Of a DNA stretch of 64,000 bases, positions 32,562-42,848 are shown piece by piece; the stretch's first letter is position 1, and each line of letters opens with the position of its first letter. A program made the position numbers and the translations under genes. Under the pieces are notes generated by a model that saw nothing but the letters and a program-made list of their open reading frames with translations, was not told the origin of the DNA and did not search any database. Source of the DNA: Winogradskyella endarachnes (GTDB lineage Bacteria > Bacteroidota > Bacteroidia > Flavobacteriales > Flavobacteriaceae); NCBI RefSeq assembly GCF_009741275.1, contig NZ_WOWS01000003.1, positions 124,001 to 188,000 on the forward strand, in the 5' to 3' direction.

Positions 32562-35500
32562 TTAATATATGTTTAAAATAAGGTTGTTAATATTGATGAC
32601 CGTTTGGTTATAAGCGTTTAAATTATCTAAATTAGTGAGTTCAATAGCTGTAGCAGTTTCTATGCTTTGGATGTATTGAAAAAAGTCAATTTCGCCTTCT
32701 TTAAAAGTTCTGTTTGCCGTTTTTATAATCTCATCTTTTAAATGTTTGCCTTGTGTGTCGTAATAATTAATGGCTTCTTCGTATTTATTTAATGTGGTTA
32801 AAAGCGATTTATATTCTGAATTTAACTGCACTTCATAATCTTGTTTTTGTTCAGATATGATTTCTTTTGCAATTTTAGATGCTTTGATTTTTGAAGAATT
32901 GCCAAAGAATAGCAACGGAATTTTTAGTCCGACTTGATAACCTTTTATATTAGAATTTAATTGGTCGTTTGTACCTTGAAAATATTCAAAATTAAGGTCT
33001 GGTAGTAAATTCTGTTTTTCAGATTGGTAAACAGCATTTTGATAATTTTTAGCATTTTCAAAATAGAGTAGACCAGAATTATTTTGCATCGAAGGACTGT
33101 TCAGTTCTAATTTTTCTAACTTTTGGTCAACAATTTCCAAGCTATCAACTTGAACAATAGCTTTTAATTGCTCTTTTGAAAATTCAACATCTTGCAATGC
33201 TTGTTTATATAAGGTTTGAAGCTGTTTTTGTTTAGATTCTGCTGAAATTTTTTCGAGATAATTGGTTTCACCGAGTTCAAAACGTCGTGCTGCTTTTTTA
33301 GCAAAATCTTGATACAAACTATCTAAAAACCGATACGTTTCTGCTTTTTGTTTGACATAGATTAGTTGATAATAACTAGCGTAAATGGTCTTTTTAACTT
33401 GCTGAAATTGCATATTGTATTTAGACTCTTCTAAATGCATCATGGCTTTGTTCACTTTCTTTTTAGCAAAATAAACGGTCGGAAATCTGAAATCTTGAGC
33501 AATACCAAATACTTTTAAAGGTTCATTATTAATCGCTAAATTATTCTCATCGTAATTATAATACAAGGCTGTTTTATCAAAACTAAAAGCACTTCCAACA
33601 GAAGCATCACTTTTTTCAATTTGTAAATTGGATGCTTTTAAACTCGCATTGTTTTCAATGGCTAATTCTAAAGTTTGTTCTACAGTCAAAGGTGTCTGTG
33701 CATTTGTGCTCAACATAAAAAAGAATCCGATAATTGTTGCGATAACTGTTTTATTCATTTTAAGTTCTTTTTTTTCTTCAAACCATGCATATAATACAGG
33801 TAAAACAATGAGTGTTAATACGGTCGCTGTGAATAAACCACCAATAACTACTGTAGCTAAAGGTCGTTGTACTTCTGCACCTGCATTGGTAGAAATTGCC
33901 ATAGGTAAAAATCCTATTGCAGCAGCCATTGCAGTTAATAAGACTGGTCTAAGTCGGTCTGTAGCACCATGTATTATACGTTCTTTAATATCATTAGTGC
34001 CTTGTGCTTTGAGTTCGTTAAAATGCTCAATGAGTACAATTCCGTTAAGTACCGCAATCCCAAAAAGTGCAATAAAACCAATACCTGCAGAAATACTGAA
34101 AGGTAAATCGCGCAACCACAATAATAAAATGCCACCAACGGCTGAAAGTGGAATCGCAGAATAAACCAATAAAGCTTCTTTAACAGAATTAAATGCAAAG
34201 TAGAGCAGTACAAAAATTAAGACTAATGCAATAGGAACTGCTACAGTTAAACGCGCTTTAGCACTTTGTAAATTCTCAAATTGTCCACCATAGGTAATAT
34301 TATAGCCAACAGGTAATTTTAGTTGATTATCAATTATAGCTCTTACATCATCTACAACGGATTGCAAATCTCTATTTCTCACGTTTATACCAACTACAAT
34401 GCGTCGTTTGGTATCGTCTCTAGAAATTTTTGCAGGACCAGTAGTATATTTTATATCTGCTAATTCGCTCAGTGGAATTTTAGTTCCACTAGGTGTATCG
34501 ATATATAAATTTTGAAGGCTTTCAAGGTTCTGACGATTTTTTTGATCTAAACGAATTACTAAATCAAATCGTTTTTCGCCTTCAAAGACATTACCAACAG
34601 TTCCTCCGGCAAATCCCATGGAAATTAATTGATTGACATCGGCTATATTTAGACCATAACGTGCAATTTTACTTCGGTTGAAGTTGACGCTCATTTGCGG
34701 TAAACCTTCAACCTTTTCAATAATAATATCTGAAGCACCATCTACATTTTGAATTAATCCTTTTACTTCATCAGCTTTATTTGCTAATACAGATAAGTCT
34801 TCACCAAAAATTTTAATGGCAACATCTGCTCTTACACCTGTAATTAGTTCATTAAAGCGCATTTCTATAGGTTGGGTGAATTCTACTTCCATACCTGGAA
34901 TTATAGTCAACGCTTTTTTAAATTTATCTGCTAATTCATCTTTGCTACTTGCCGAAACCCATTCCTTTTTGGGTTTTAATTTTATAATAACATCACTTTC
35001 TTCCATAGACATTGGGTCTGTAGGTACTTCAGCAGCACCAATTCTACTCACTACTTGGTCTACTTCAGGAAAATTATCTAATAGTACTTGCTCAATTTTA
35101 GTGGTGATTTCAATGGTTTTACCAAGTGAAGTTCCTGTTTTTAAAACAGGTTGAATTACAAAATCACCTTCGTCTAAAGTCGGTACAAATTCGCCACCCA
35201 TTGTGCTAAATACATAAAAGCTAGAAGCTAATAATAAGGTGGCTAAACCAATTACTATTTTTTTGTGATGCAGAGCCCAATTAATAGCAGGTTTGTACCA
35301 AGAATTTAAGGTTTTCATTAATCTAACAGAGATATTCTTATCACTTGGTTTATTAGGTTTTAAAAATTGCGAAGCCACTACAGGAACGTAAGTTAAACAC
35401 AGTAACATAGCGCCAATTAAAGCAAAGCTAAAAGTGAGTGCCATTGGTCTAAACATTTTACCTTCAACACCACTTAAAGATAAGATGGGAATGAAAACGA

Positions 35501-36881
35501 TTAGAATGATTAATTGCCCAAAAATGGCAGAATTCATCATTTTTGAGGCGCTTTTTAGCGTAATTGTATCAATTTCGTCTTGTTTTGCTTCTTTTGTGAG
35601 TGCTTTGAGGTTTGCGCTTTGGGTAATAATTTTGAACGCAATAAACTCTACAATGATGACGGCTCCATCTATAATAATTCCGAAATCGATAGCACCAAGG
35701 CTCATTAAATTGGCATCCACACCAAAAATATTCATTAAGGAAATAGCGAATAATAAACTCAACGGAATTACAGAAGCGACTACTAATCCAGAACGTAAAT
35801 TACCTAATAATAAAACCACAACAAAGATGACGATGAGTGAGCCTAAAATTAAGTTCTCAGTGACTGTAAATGTGGTTTTGTTTATAAGTTCACTACGTTC
35901 TAAAAAACCATTAATATATACACCTTCTGGTAGACTACTTTCAATGGAATTGACGCGTTCTTTTACAGCATCAATAATGGCTTTAGAATTTCCATCTTTA
36001 AGCATCATTATTTGGCCTAGCACTTTTTCTCCTTGTCCATTTCCGGTGATGGCACCAAAACGTGTTGCACTGCCAAAACCTACTTCTGCAATGTCTTTTA
36101 TATAAATTGGTGTGCCTTCATTTTTAACGACAATATTACCAACATCCTCAAGCGATTTTACCAAGCCTTCACCTCTTATAAAAAAGGCTTTGTCTGTTTT
36201 TTCAATATAGCCACCACCTGCAACACTGTTGTTTTTTTCTAAAGCCTCGTATATTTCCGAAACCGAAATATTCATGGCATTTAGTTTGTTTGGATTGATG
36301 GCAACTTCATATTGCTTTAAAAATCCGCCCCAAGTATTGACTTCTACCACACCAGGAATTCCTGATAGTTGTCGCTTAACAATCCAATCTTGTACAGTTC
36401 TGAGTTCTGTTGGTGAGTAACGGTCTTCATAACCAGGTTTTACATCTAAAATGTACTGGTATATTTCGCCTAAACCTGTAGTAATTGGTCCCATTTCAGG
36501 GCTACCAAAACCTTCTGGGATTTTCTCAGACGCTGACTTTATTTTCTCGGCAATTAATTGTCTTGGTAGATAAGTTCCCATATCGTCTTCAAAAACAATT
36601 GTAACTACAGATAAACCAAATTTAGATACAGACCGAATTTCTTCAACACCAGGTAAATTTGCCATTTCCAATTCTACAGGATAGGTAATAAATTGTTCTA
36701 CATCTTGCGTAGACAAATTGCGAGATGTTGTTATGACTTGGACTTGATTATTGGTGATATCCGGAACCGCTCCAATAGGAATTTGGGTTAAGGAAAAAAT
36801 ACCGAAACCAATAAAAAAGGCTGTAAATAGAAAAATAATTAGCTTATTTTTTAAGCTAAATTTGATGATGTATTCTAACAT
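32562..36881 (-). CDS. czcA: Heavy-metal RND pump fused to TolC-like outer-membrane factor
   Basis: A 1439-residue fusion. Residues 1-1041 are a CzcA/CusA-type RND pump: 12 membrane helices, with the TM4 signature DFGIIIDGAVIIVE (CzcA class, for Zn/Co/Cd/Ni-type divalent ions) and GAAEVPTDPMSMEESDV in the porter domain. From Met1042 a new signal-peptide-like stretch (MNKTVIATIIGFFFMLSTNA) leads into a TolC-family outer-membrane factor of about 398 residues (TPLTVEQTLELAIENN start). The Met1042 codon follows an A-rich GAACTTAAAATG context, so independent initiation at 33758 is possible. The operon reads His-rich protein - this gene - adaptor. Confidence 0.93.
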   Translation of the reverse strand: MLEYIIKFSLKNKLIIFLFTAFFIGFGIFSLTQIPIGAVPDITNNQVQVITTSRNLSTQDVEQFITYPVELEMANLPGVEEIRSVSKFGLSVVTIVFEDDMGTYLPRQLIAEKIKSASEKIPEGFGSPEMGPITTGLGEIYQYILDVKPGYEDRYSPTELRTVQDWIVKRQLSGIPGVVEVNTWGGFLKQYEVAINPNKLNAMNISVSEIYEALEKNNSVAGGGYIEKTDKAFFIRGEGLVKSLEDVGNIVVKNEGTPIYIKDIAEVGFGSATRFGAITGNGQGEKVLGQIMMLKDGNSKAIIDAVKERVNSIESSLPEGVYINGFLERSELINKTTFTVTENLILGSLIVIFVVVLLLGNLRSGLVVASVIPLSLLFAISLMNIFGVDANLMSLGAIDFGIIIDGAVIIVEFIAFKIITQSANLKALTKEAKQDEIDTITLKSASKMMNSAIFGQLIILIVFIPILSLSGVEGKMFRPMALTFSFALIGAMLLCLTYVPVVASQFLKPNKPSDKNISVRLMKTLNSWYKPAINWALHHKKIVIGLATLLLASSFYVFSTMGGEFVPTLDEGDFVIQPVLKTGTSLGKTIEITTKIEQVLLDNFPEVDQVVSRIGAAEVPTDPMSMEESDVIIKLKPKKEWVSASSKDELADKFKKALTIIPGMEVEFTQPIEMRFNELITGVRADVAIKIFGEDLSVLANKADEVKGLIQNVDGASDIIIEKVEGLPQMSVNFNRSKIARYGLNIADVNQLISMGFAGGTVGNVFEGEKRFDLVIRLDQKNRQNLESLQNLYIDTPSGTKIPLSELADIKYTTGPAKISRDDTKRRIVVGINVRNRDLQSVVDDVRAIIDNQLKLPVGYNITYGGQFENLQSAKARLTVAVPIALVLIFVLLYFAFNSVKEALLVYSAIPLSAVGGILLLWLRDLPFSISAGIGFIALFGIAVLNGIVLIEHFNELKAQGTNDIKERIIHGATDRLRPVLLTAMAAAIGFLPMAISTNAGAEVQRPLATVVIGGLFTATVLTLIVLPVLYAWFEEKKELKMNKTVIATIIGFFFMLSTNAQTPLTVEQTLELAIENNASLKASNLQIEKSDASVGSAFSFDKTALYYNYDENNLAINNEPLKVFGIAQDFRFPTVYFAKKKVNKAMMHLEESKYNMQFQQVKKTIYASYYQLIYVKQKAETYRFLDSLYQDFAKKAARRFELGETNYLEKISAESKQKQLQTLYKQALQDVEFSKEQLKAIVQVDSLEIVDQKLEKLELNSPSMQNNSGLLYFENAKNYQNAVYQSEKQNLLPDLNFEYFQGTNDQLNSNIKGYQVGLKIPLLFFGNSSKIKASKIAKEIISEQKQDYEVQLNSEYKSLLTTLNKYEEAINYYDTQGKHLKDEIIKTANRTFKEGEIDFFQYIQSIETATAIELTNLDNLNAYNQTVININNLILNIY

Positions 36882-36948
36882 AATTCAAAAAATTAAGAAA
36901 TAATGAATGCCTGTTTTTATAACAAAACAGTATTATATCTAAAGTGAA

Positions 36949-37347
36949 TTATGCGTGTTTGGGTGGATGGAAAAAAGTTGGTTTTTCGAAGCTAGAAAAG
37001 GTGTCTTCGTAATGAAAATTAAATGGAATACTGATGTGTTCTCGTTCCTTTAGTTTAAAAGCAATTGTGAAATTTATAAAAGGTGTATTTATATGAGAAC
37101 ATATTTGTTGGGCATCTTTAAAAGGTAAATCTTCATGTTCTTTGTGCTCGTCTTGGTGCACTTCTTGTTTATCACCATAATGTTGTACTAGAAATTCAAG
37201 AAAATTATCGCCATATTTTTCTTTGTGATAGTTCGCATGTTCCATTAGGGCACTGAACTTAGAAAAATCTTCTAAGCCAATATTGAAACTTTGAATAAGA
37301 ATCAACAATGAGAACGAAAAAGCTATCACTTTACCCATAATGCTCAC
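36949..37347 (-). CDS. Small His-rich secreted or membrane protein upstream of the metal pump
   Basis: A 132-residue protein with an N-terminal hydrophobic segment (about 5-22), then a His/Asp/Glu-rich stretch (HQDEHKEHEDLPF near 67-79) and a HPPKHA C-terminus. The composition suggests metal binding in the periplasm. It is 67 bp upstream of the pump gene on the same strand and is likely the first gene of its operon. The first ATG gives MSIMGKV; an ATG three codons in is equally possible. I know no characterised homologue. Confidence 0.75.
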   Translation of the reverse strand: MSIMGKVIAFSFSLLILIQSFNIGLEDFSKFSALMEHANYHKEKYGDNFLEFLVQHYGDKQEVHQDEHKEHEDLPFKDAQQICSHINTPFINFTIAFKLKEREHISIPFNFHYEDTFSSFEKPTFFHPPKHA

Positions 37348-37395
37348 TAAGATACAAATTTTGGAAATAACAATAAGTGATAAAGGTTACATAGA

Positions 37396-40300
37396 TTAGA
37401 AATAAGCCTTCAACTGAACCGTTCCTGTATGAATGGTTTTAGAAGTTTCAGATTTTCTTCCGAAGTAAGTTAAATTTAAATCTAAATATTTGGTTAGTTT
37501 TTTCTGAGCTAATAAACTCCAAGTATAATTTTTACCAGCTTGTAAACCTTCTAACATTTGGTAACCAACAGGTGTGTTAGTATCGCCTTCAAATTCATTT
37601 TCAAATAAGTTGAATTCGCCTGTTAGCCCAATTTTTTGTGCGTTGTTATAGGTAAAAGAGAAGCCATAATTATTCTGTGCTAAGGTTTCAAAACTTTCTA
37701 ATGTATTTTCTTTTGAGGTATATTGATAAAAAATATCAAATTGAGCATTTTCACTAAATAAATAGCTCAATTTGGGTTTAAATTGATAATTGTCTAAAGT
37801 ATAATTTCTGGTGGTATAATTTTCGCTTCGGCTTTCTTCTGTTCCCACGTTAGCTAACGTATTAAATAACCAATTTGTGTTGAATTTGTGTATAAAATTA
37901 AGCTGATGGCTGTTAGTTTCATTTTGTTGTAAACCTATTGAGAGTAAATTTCTACTTTTATTACTTAAATAAGTGTAAGATGTGGTATATCGTTGTTTTC
38001 CTCTATTAAAAAATAATACATTTCTTATGCTATAATTAAGTGAAACGTAGTCTTCAGTATCAATATCATCTTTTAAAGCTTCAAACGGATTAAGGTTAAA
38101 AGAATTATCGGTTTTAAATTTTTTACTATCTACAATAAAAGAAGTTTGATTGTAAAAATGCGACCAAAATACTTTCGTTTTACTTTTTGAAACACTCCAA
38201 GATTGCGGATTAATGGTAAGGGTTTGTCCAAAACTATTTTGATGTGTTTGTACATAAACTTGGTTGGGTAATAATACTCTAATGTAATTGCCTTGGTCTG
38301 TAAATTGAGCAATTTCAAACTCATTTAGTTCTTGTATGCTATTGTCATTATAGTCAATCCACGTGTAAGCACCTTGTCCTGATTCTACTTCAACATAAGT
38401 AAAATCTTGCTGTGCTGTGGTACCAGAATTGGTTTCAAAATTAGTATTAGCTATGATGAGGTTTTTAAATAATTTCTGGTTGTAAATTAATCTGCTATTT
38501 AAACTTTGCTCGTCTTCTTGGCTATTATCATCGTATTTTAAATCTCTATAATTGGCATACAACTGAAGCGTTGTATTTTTATTCTGAATTAATCTCGATT
38601 TTAAATAGTATGTATTAGAATGGTTAACTCGTTGCAGACTATTGTTTCTTAAACTATCATTAACACGGTTTATATAGCCTATTTCTGCATAAACTTTAGT
38701 GCTATCTCCTATGCCAACAAAAGCTTCGTAAGCATTGAATTTCTGACTTAGTGCTGTAAGACTATCACTAGTAATTGCTCGTTGTTCATTTTTTTCTGTG
38801 CTATATTTTAAACCTATCCATTTATTGTTTTTTCCATATACTAAACGATTAAAAGACCTTAAAAAAGTAGACCGATTTATGGTACTTTGATTATTTAAAT
38901 AACTAGAATTAGAATATATGGTAAAATCACCCATATTTAAATCCGTAGCAATACTATGTCTGTTTCCGTTGAAGTTTTCAGAATAATTTAGATGCTCAAA
39001 ATTATAAGAAGCAACACCTTTTTTAGAATGCGATAAGCGTAAACCAGATGTAAATAATAATTGATTGCCATAATCTGTTTCATCACTACTTTCCGTGGTG
39101 TCGAGATTCCAATCTCTGTTAAATTCTGCTCTATATAGACGTTGTATAGAGTTGAAGTTTTTCTGAATATAATCGGCATCAACGGTTGCAGATAAGTTCC
39201 ATAGGCTATCAGATTGTTTTAGATTTTGTTTTAAGGTGAATTTAGCCGCATAACCGTCATTATTAGCGTCGTCTATATTTGAAAATAGATTTTCATCTTT
39301 TTTACTGCCTGCAAATTCAAAAAAGACATCTGTTTTTTTAGAAGGTTTATAGGCACCATTAATCACAGCCATTTGTAAGCGTTCTGGTGCTATAAGTTGC
39401 GTTATAGGTTCGTAATTTCCTTGCGGAACTCCAGAAACTGGTGCTATATATTGGTAGATGTTATCAATGGCATCACTATTACTTAATATGTAATTCCCCT
39501 CATTGTCCCCAACTAATGTAAAACTTACGCTGTAAAGTTCGTCTTCTTCGTTTGTAGAAAACACGTAGATTTCTTCAGTACCAACTAGTTCTTTTTTGTA
39601 AAGAATTCTGTTTTCAGAATATGTGGTTGCAGTGGCAGAAGGTGCAATCATTAAATCTACATCATCACCTGCGGCAGCTAAAATTTGTGTTTGTTCTGTG
39701 GAGAGATTCTGTTGTAAGGGTTGGTTTTTAGCATCGCTTTCAGAATATACAGAAACATTTAATTTTAATTTTTCGGCTGTATAATTTGCACCTCCATAAA
39801 CTGTAAACCTAGAGTAATTACGTTCGCTAAACTGGTAATCTACCGTTATCCGCATTTCTGAAGTTATAGGAAATGTAGAATTAAAAATAATTTCTCCTGC
39901 ATTATAATCTATTATATAATCGTTGTTTTCGCCACGCTCTAAAGGCAAACCATTAACGTAAACGGTTTCGCTACCAGAGACAACAAGAACATATAACTCA
40001 TCATTAGAACCACTAAGCTTATAAGGCCCTTGGTTACCTTCTTGTGCTGTAAATTGTGTAGTTGTAAATTGTCCTCTCACCAAAGCACCAGAAGCATAAA
40101 CTGAGGTCTTGTCACTTAATTTAGCGTTAACCAATAACCCTTGTACACGCTTAGAGAAATTGGCAAAATAACTGTTGGTGTCTACTAAATCTATATCACC
40201 TGCTCTAATGTTCCAATCCTCACTAAATAGTTCAATAAAAACTTGGTCAAACTCATCTAAGCGTTGTGAGTAGCCATTTTCTTGCAAGGGTATATTTGCA

Positions 40301-40827
40301 TCTTGAATAGAAGCTCTCAGTGAAACTTTATCACTTAATTTACCAGAGATTTGTAAGTCTAACTCACTATTTAAAACCGAGTTTTGATTATTACCTATGG
40401 TAATTCCTCTAGATATGCTTCCGGACGTTGTTAACCCATCAAAAGGTGTATACGTATTGTTTTTAGTGGTGTTTTTAAGTTGATAAAGTGGCTGAGATTG
40501 AGACGAACGATTAACAATAATACTTTTATCTAACTGTTTATACACTTTAGTAAGAAAAAGTGGATACCGCAGATATTCAATTTGAATAGTGTCAATTTCT
40601 GTAGGTTGTTTAAAACGTAAAATTGCTGTTGTAAAATTAACTGTATATAAAGTTGAATCTATAATTTTATTAGTTTTTACTTTAAATCTCGATGGGTTAA
40701 TGCTTATAGAATCTATCTTAATTGAATCTGTAACCGCTACTTTTTTAACTCTATAGTTGCCTTCTTGTTCTTGAGAAAAACCCAAAAAAGAAATGATAAG
40801 TAATATAAAAAGTAACGAATTCTTCAT
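37396..40827 (-). CDS. Very large outer-membrane beta-barrel protein of unknown function
   Basis: A 1143-residue protein with a signal peptide (1-18, cut near LGFSQ). After about 140 residues of soluble beta structure, the sequence is almost all alternating polar/aromatic strands ending in TVQLKAYF, with a terminal Phe as expected of an outer-membrane barrel. RAGDIDLVDTNSYFANFSKRVQGL and GEIIFNSTFPIT (read in pieces) are the most conserved-looking blocks, resembling repeated parts of SprA-like proteins. I do not recognise a specific function. It is monocistronic, divergent from xth. Confidence 0.82.
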   Translation of the reverse strand: MKNSLLFILLIISFLGFSQEQEGNYRVKKVAVTDSIKIDSISINPSRFKVKTNKIIDSTLYTVNFTTAILRFKQPTEIDTIQIEYLRYPLFLTKVYKQLDKSIIVNRSSQSQPLYQLKNTTKNNTYTPFDGLTTSGSISRGITIGNNQNSVLNSELDLQISGKLSDKVSLRASIQDANIPLQENGYSQRLDEFDQVFIELFSEDWNIRAGDIDLVDTNSYFANFSKRVQGLLVNAKLSDKTSVYASGALVRGQFTTTQFTAQEGNQGPYKLSGSNDELYVLVVSGSETVYVNGLPLERGENNDYIIDYNAGEIIFNSTFPITSEMRITVDYQFSERNYSRFTVYGGANYTAEKLKLNVSVYSESDAKNQPLQQNLSTEQTQILAAAGDDVDLMIAPSATATTYSENRILYKKELVGTEEIYVFSTNEEDELYSVSFTLVGDNEGNYILSNSDAIDNIYQYIAPVSGVPQGNYEPITQLIAPERLQMAVINGAYKPSKKTDVFFEFAGSKKDENLFSNIDDANNDGYAAKFTLKQNLKQSDSLWNLSATVDADYIQKNFNSIQRLYRAEFNRDWNLDTTESSDETDYGNQLLFTSGLRLSHSKKGVASYNFEHLNYSENFNGNRHSIATDLNMGDFTIYSNSSYLNNQSTINRSTFLRSFNRLVYGKNNKWIGLKYSTEKNEQRAITSDSLTALSQKFNAYEAFVGIGDSTKVYAEIGYINRVNDSLRNNSLQRVNHSNTYYLKSRLIQNKNTTLQLYANYRDLKYDDNSQEDEQSLNSRLIYNQKLFKNLIIANTNFETNSGTTAQQDFTYVEVESGQGAYTWIDYNDNSIQELNEFEIAQFTDQGNYIRVLLPNQVYVQTHQNSFGQTLTINPQSWSVSKSKTKVFWSHFYNQTSFIVDSKKFKTDNSFNLNPFEALKDDIDTEDYVSLNYSIRNVLFFNRGKQRYTTSYTYLSNKSRNLLSIGLQQNETNSHQLNFIHKFNTNWLFNTLANVGTEESRSENYTTRNYTLDNYQFKPKLSYLFSENAQFDIFYQYTSKENTLESFETLAQNNYGFSFTYNNAQKIGLTGEFNLFENEFEGDTNTPVGYQMLEGLQAGKNYTWSLLAQKKLTKYLDLNLTYFGRKSETSKTIHTGTVQLKAYF

Positions 40828-40972
40828 GTAGTGTAATAACTGCGGAATACTTAAATTATTTTATCGTTAAAAGCAGTATAAATTTATAGGGTAAAAGTAC
40901 AGTATTATTTAATTTAGCATTTCACGGATTGTTTAAATTAAAAAGAGATTTCTACTAAGGTAGAAAATGGGT

Positions 40973-41734
40973 ATGAAAATAGTTTCTTACAACGTTAACG
41001 GAATTAGAGCAGCTTTAAAAAAAGGGTTTATAGAATGGTTAGTAGCAACAGATGCAGATGTGGTATGTTTACAAGAAATTAAAGCCATGGAAGAACAATT
41101 AGACCTAAGCTTATTTACAGAAGCTGGTTATGAGTACAATTATTGGTTTAGTGCACAGAAAAAAGGTTACAGTGGTGTTGCAGTTTTATGTAAAACAAAG
41201 CCAAATCATATAGAATTTGGCACAGGGATTGAGTCTATGGATTACGAGGGTAGAAATATACGTGTAGATTACAATGAGGTATCTATAATGAGTATGTATT
41301 TACCATCTGGTACTAATGCAGCAAGATTATCTCATAAGTTTGAATATATGGATTTAATTCATGACTATTTGAACGAATTGCAAAAGGAAAAACCAAATTT
41401 AGTAGTTTGTGGTGATTATAATATTTGCCATGAGGAAATAGATATCCACAACCCAAAGATGAAAGGCGTTTCTGGGTTTTTACCAGAAGAACGTGAGTGG
41501 TTGGGTAATTTTATAGACAGCGGATTTACCGATAGTTTTAGATACTTGCACCCAGAACGTCAGGAATATTCTTGGTGGAGTTACAGAGCAAACTCTAGAG
41601 CTAATAATAAAGGTTGGCGCTTAGATTATGCTATGGTAAGTTCGCCTTTACAAGAAAAAATTAAGCGTAGTGTTATATTAACAGAAGCGGTACATAGTGA
41701 CCATTGTCCGATTTTATTAGAATTAGACGTCTAG
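40973..41734 (+). CDS. xth: Exodeoxyribonuclease III (AP endonuclease)
   Basis: Cleaves DNA 5' of abasic sites in base-excision repair and has 3'-5' exonuclease activity. The start is taken at ATG 40973 (MKIVSYNVNG), the usual beginning of this family; ATG 40967 is also possible. Family motifs are present in order: NVNGIRAAL, LQEIKA with the catalytic Glu, YSGVAVL, GDYNICHEEIDIHNPK and the terminal HSDHCPI. The 253-residue length is normal. Confidence 0.96.
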   Translation: MKIVSYNVNGIRAALKKGFIEWLVATDADVVCLQEIKAMEEQLDLSLFTEAGYEYNYWFSAQKKGYSGVAVLCKTKPNHIEFGTGIESMDYEGRNIRVDYNEVSIMSMYLPSGTNAARLSHKFEYMDLIHDYLNELQKEKPNLVVCGDYNICHEEIDIHNPKMKGVSGFLPEEREWLGNFIDSGFTDSFRYLHPERQEYSWWSYRANSRANNKGWRLDYAMVSSPLQEKIKRSVILTEAVHSDHCPILLELDV

Positions 41735-41803
41735 TTTGCCATATTTTATAAGTAAATAATACATGCTGCACAGCGTTCAGTACAAACAAATTAATAACGA
41801 ATT

Positions 41804-42763
41804 ATGATCAAAAGAATTTCAATACTAGCATTAACCATCACATTGTTTTCATCTTGTGTATCTAAGCAAATTTATACAGACCTTGAAGATAAATATGCGG
41901 ATTTAAAAAAGGAAAATAGAACGCTTACAGATGAGATGGCAGAATTAGAAAAAGAAAAAACGAAGGTTTCTAATGACTTAAATGAATTACAATCTGCTTA
42001 TGAATCTGCTATTTCCGAAAGAGATAAATTGCAAGCAGATTATGCAGCTGCAAAAACAAATCTTGAAACCTTAAAAGCGTCTTATAAAGCTCTAGAAGAA
42101 AATAGTTCTGCTTCTATTGCTAAAAATTCTCAAAAAAACAGAGAGCTTTTAGCTCAATTAGAAGCTAAAGAGCAAGCGCTTGCAATGGAAAACGAACGAC
42201 TAAATACGTTAAAGAAAGAATTAGAAAGCCGTTCGCAACGTGTAGCAGAATTAGAAAATGTAATTGCATCAAAGGATGCTGCGATGAATAATTTAAAGGA
42301 CGCTATTTCTAAAGCATTAACTAATTTTGAAGGTAAAGGATTAACTGTAGAACAACGTAACGGAAAGGTTTACATTTCTATGGAAAATAAGTTATTGTTT
42401 GAGTCTGGGAGCTGGTATGTTGGTGCTCAAGGAAAGCAAGCTGTAAAGCAATTAGGAAACGTATTGGCTGAAAACCCAGAAATTTCAGTGTTAATTGAAG
42501 GTCATACAGACAATGTACCGTATAAAGGGAACGAGCAATTAAGTGGAAACTGGGATTTGTCTGCAAAGCGCGCTACAGCAATTGTAAATATCCTTAGAGA
42601 AAATGAAGCTATTAATCCTGAAAATTTAACAGCAGCAGGTCGAGGTGAATTTGCACCAATTGCATCAAACGAAACAACTGCAGGAAAAGCAAAGAATAGA
42701 AGAATTGAGGTGATTTTAACCCCTAAATTAGATGAGATTTCTAAGTTGTTGAATGAGATTTAA
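41804..42763 (+). CDS. OmpA-family peptidoglycan-binding lipoprotein with coiled coil
   Basis: A 319-residue lipoprotein: lipobox ending at Cys18 (LFSSCVSK), a coiled coil over about 25-165 rich in Glu/Lys/Leu heptads, and a C-terminal OmpA domain (about 190-305). The domain has EGHTDNVPYKG with its conserved Asp, and DLSAKRATAIVNIL and KNRRIEVILTP, the peptidoglycan-binding residues. It probably tethers the outer membrane to the cell wall. Single gene, 70 bp after xth. Confidence 0.93.
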   Translation: MIKRISILALTITLFSSCVSKQIYTDLEDKYADLKKENRTLTDEMAELEKEKTKVSNDLNELQSAYESAISERDKLQADYAAAKTNLETLKASYKALEENSSASIAKNSQKNRELLAQLEAKEQALAMENERLNTLKKELESRSQRVAELENVIASKDAAMNNLKDAISKALTNFEGKGLTVEQRNGKVYISMENKLLFESGSWYVGAQGKQAVKQLGNVLAENPEISVLIEGHTDNVPYKGNEQLSGNWDLSAKRATAIVNILRENEAINPENLTAAGRGEFAPIASNETTAGKAKNRRIEVILTPKLDEISKLLNEI

Positions 42764-42848
42764 TCAAAATCATCATTGCTAGTTGTTGTTGCTATGCAGC
42801 AATCTTTGTGAATTTAAATTAAAAGATTTCCAATTTATTTTAAACGCT

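Noticed and set aside
35434-36105. 223-codon open frame antisense to the RND pump gene
   Set aside because: It lies wholly inside a strongly conserved gene on the other strand, and its translation has no recognisable domain; it is a by-product of that gene's codon use, as are the frames at 33628-34164 and 34816-35154.
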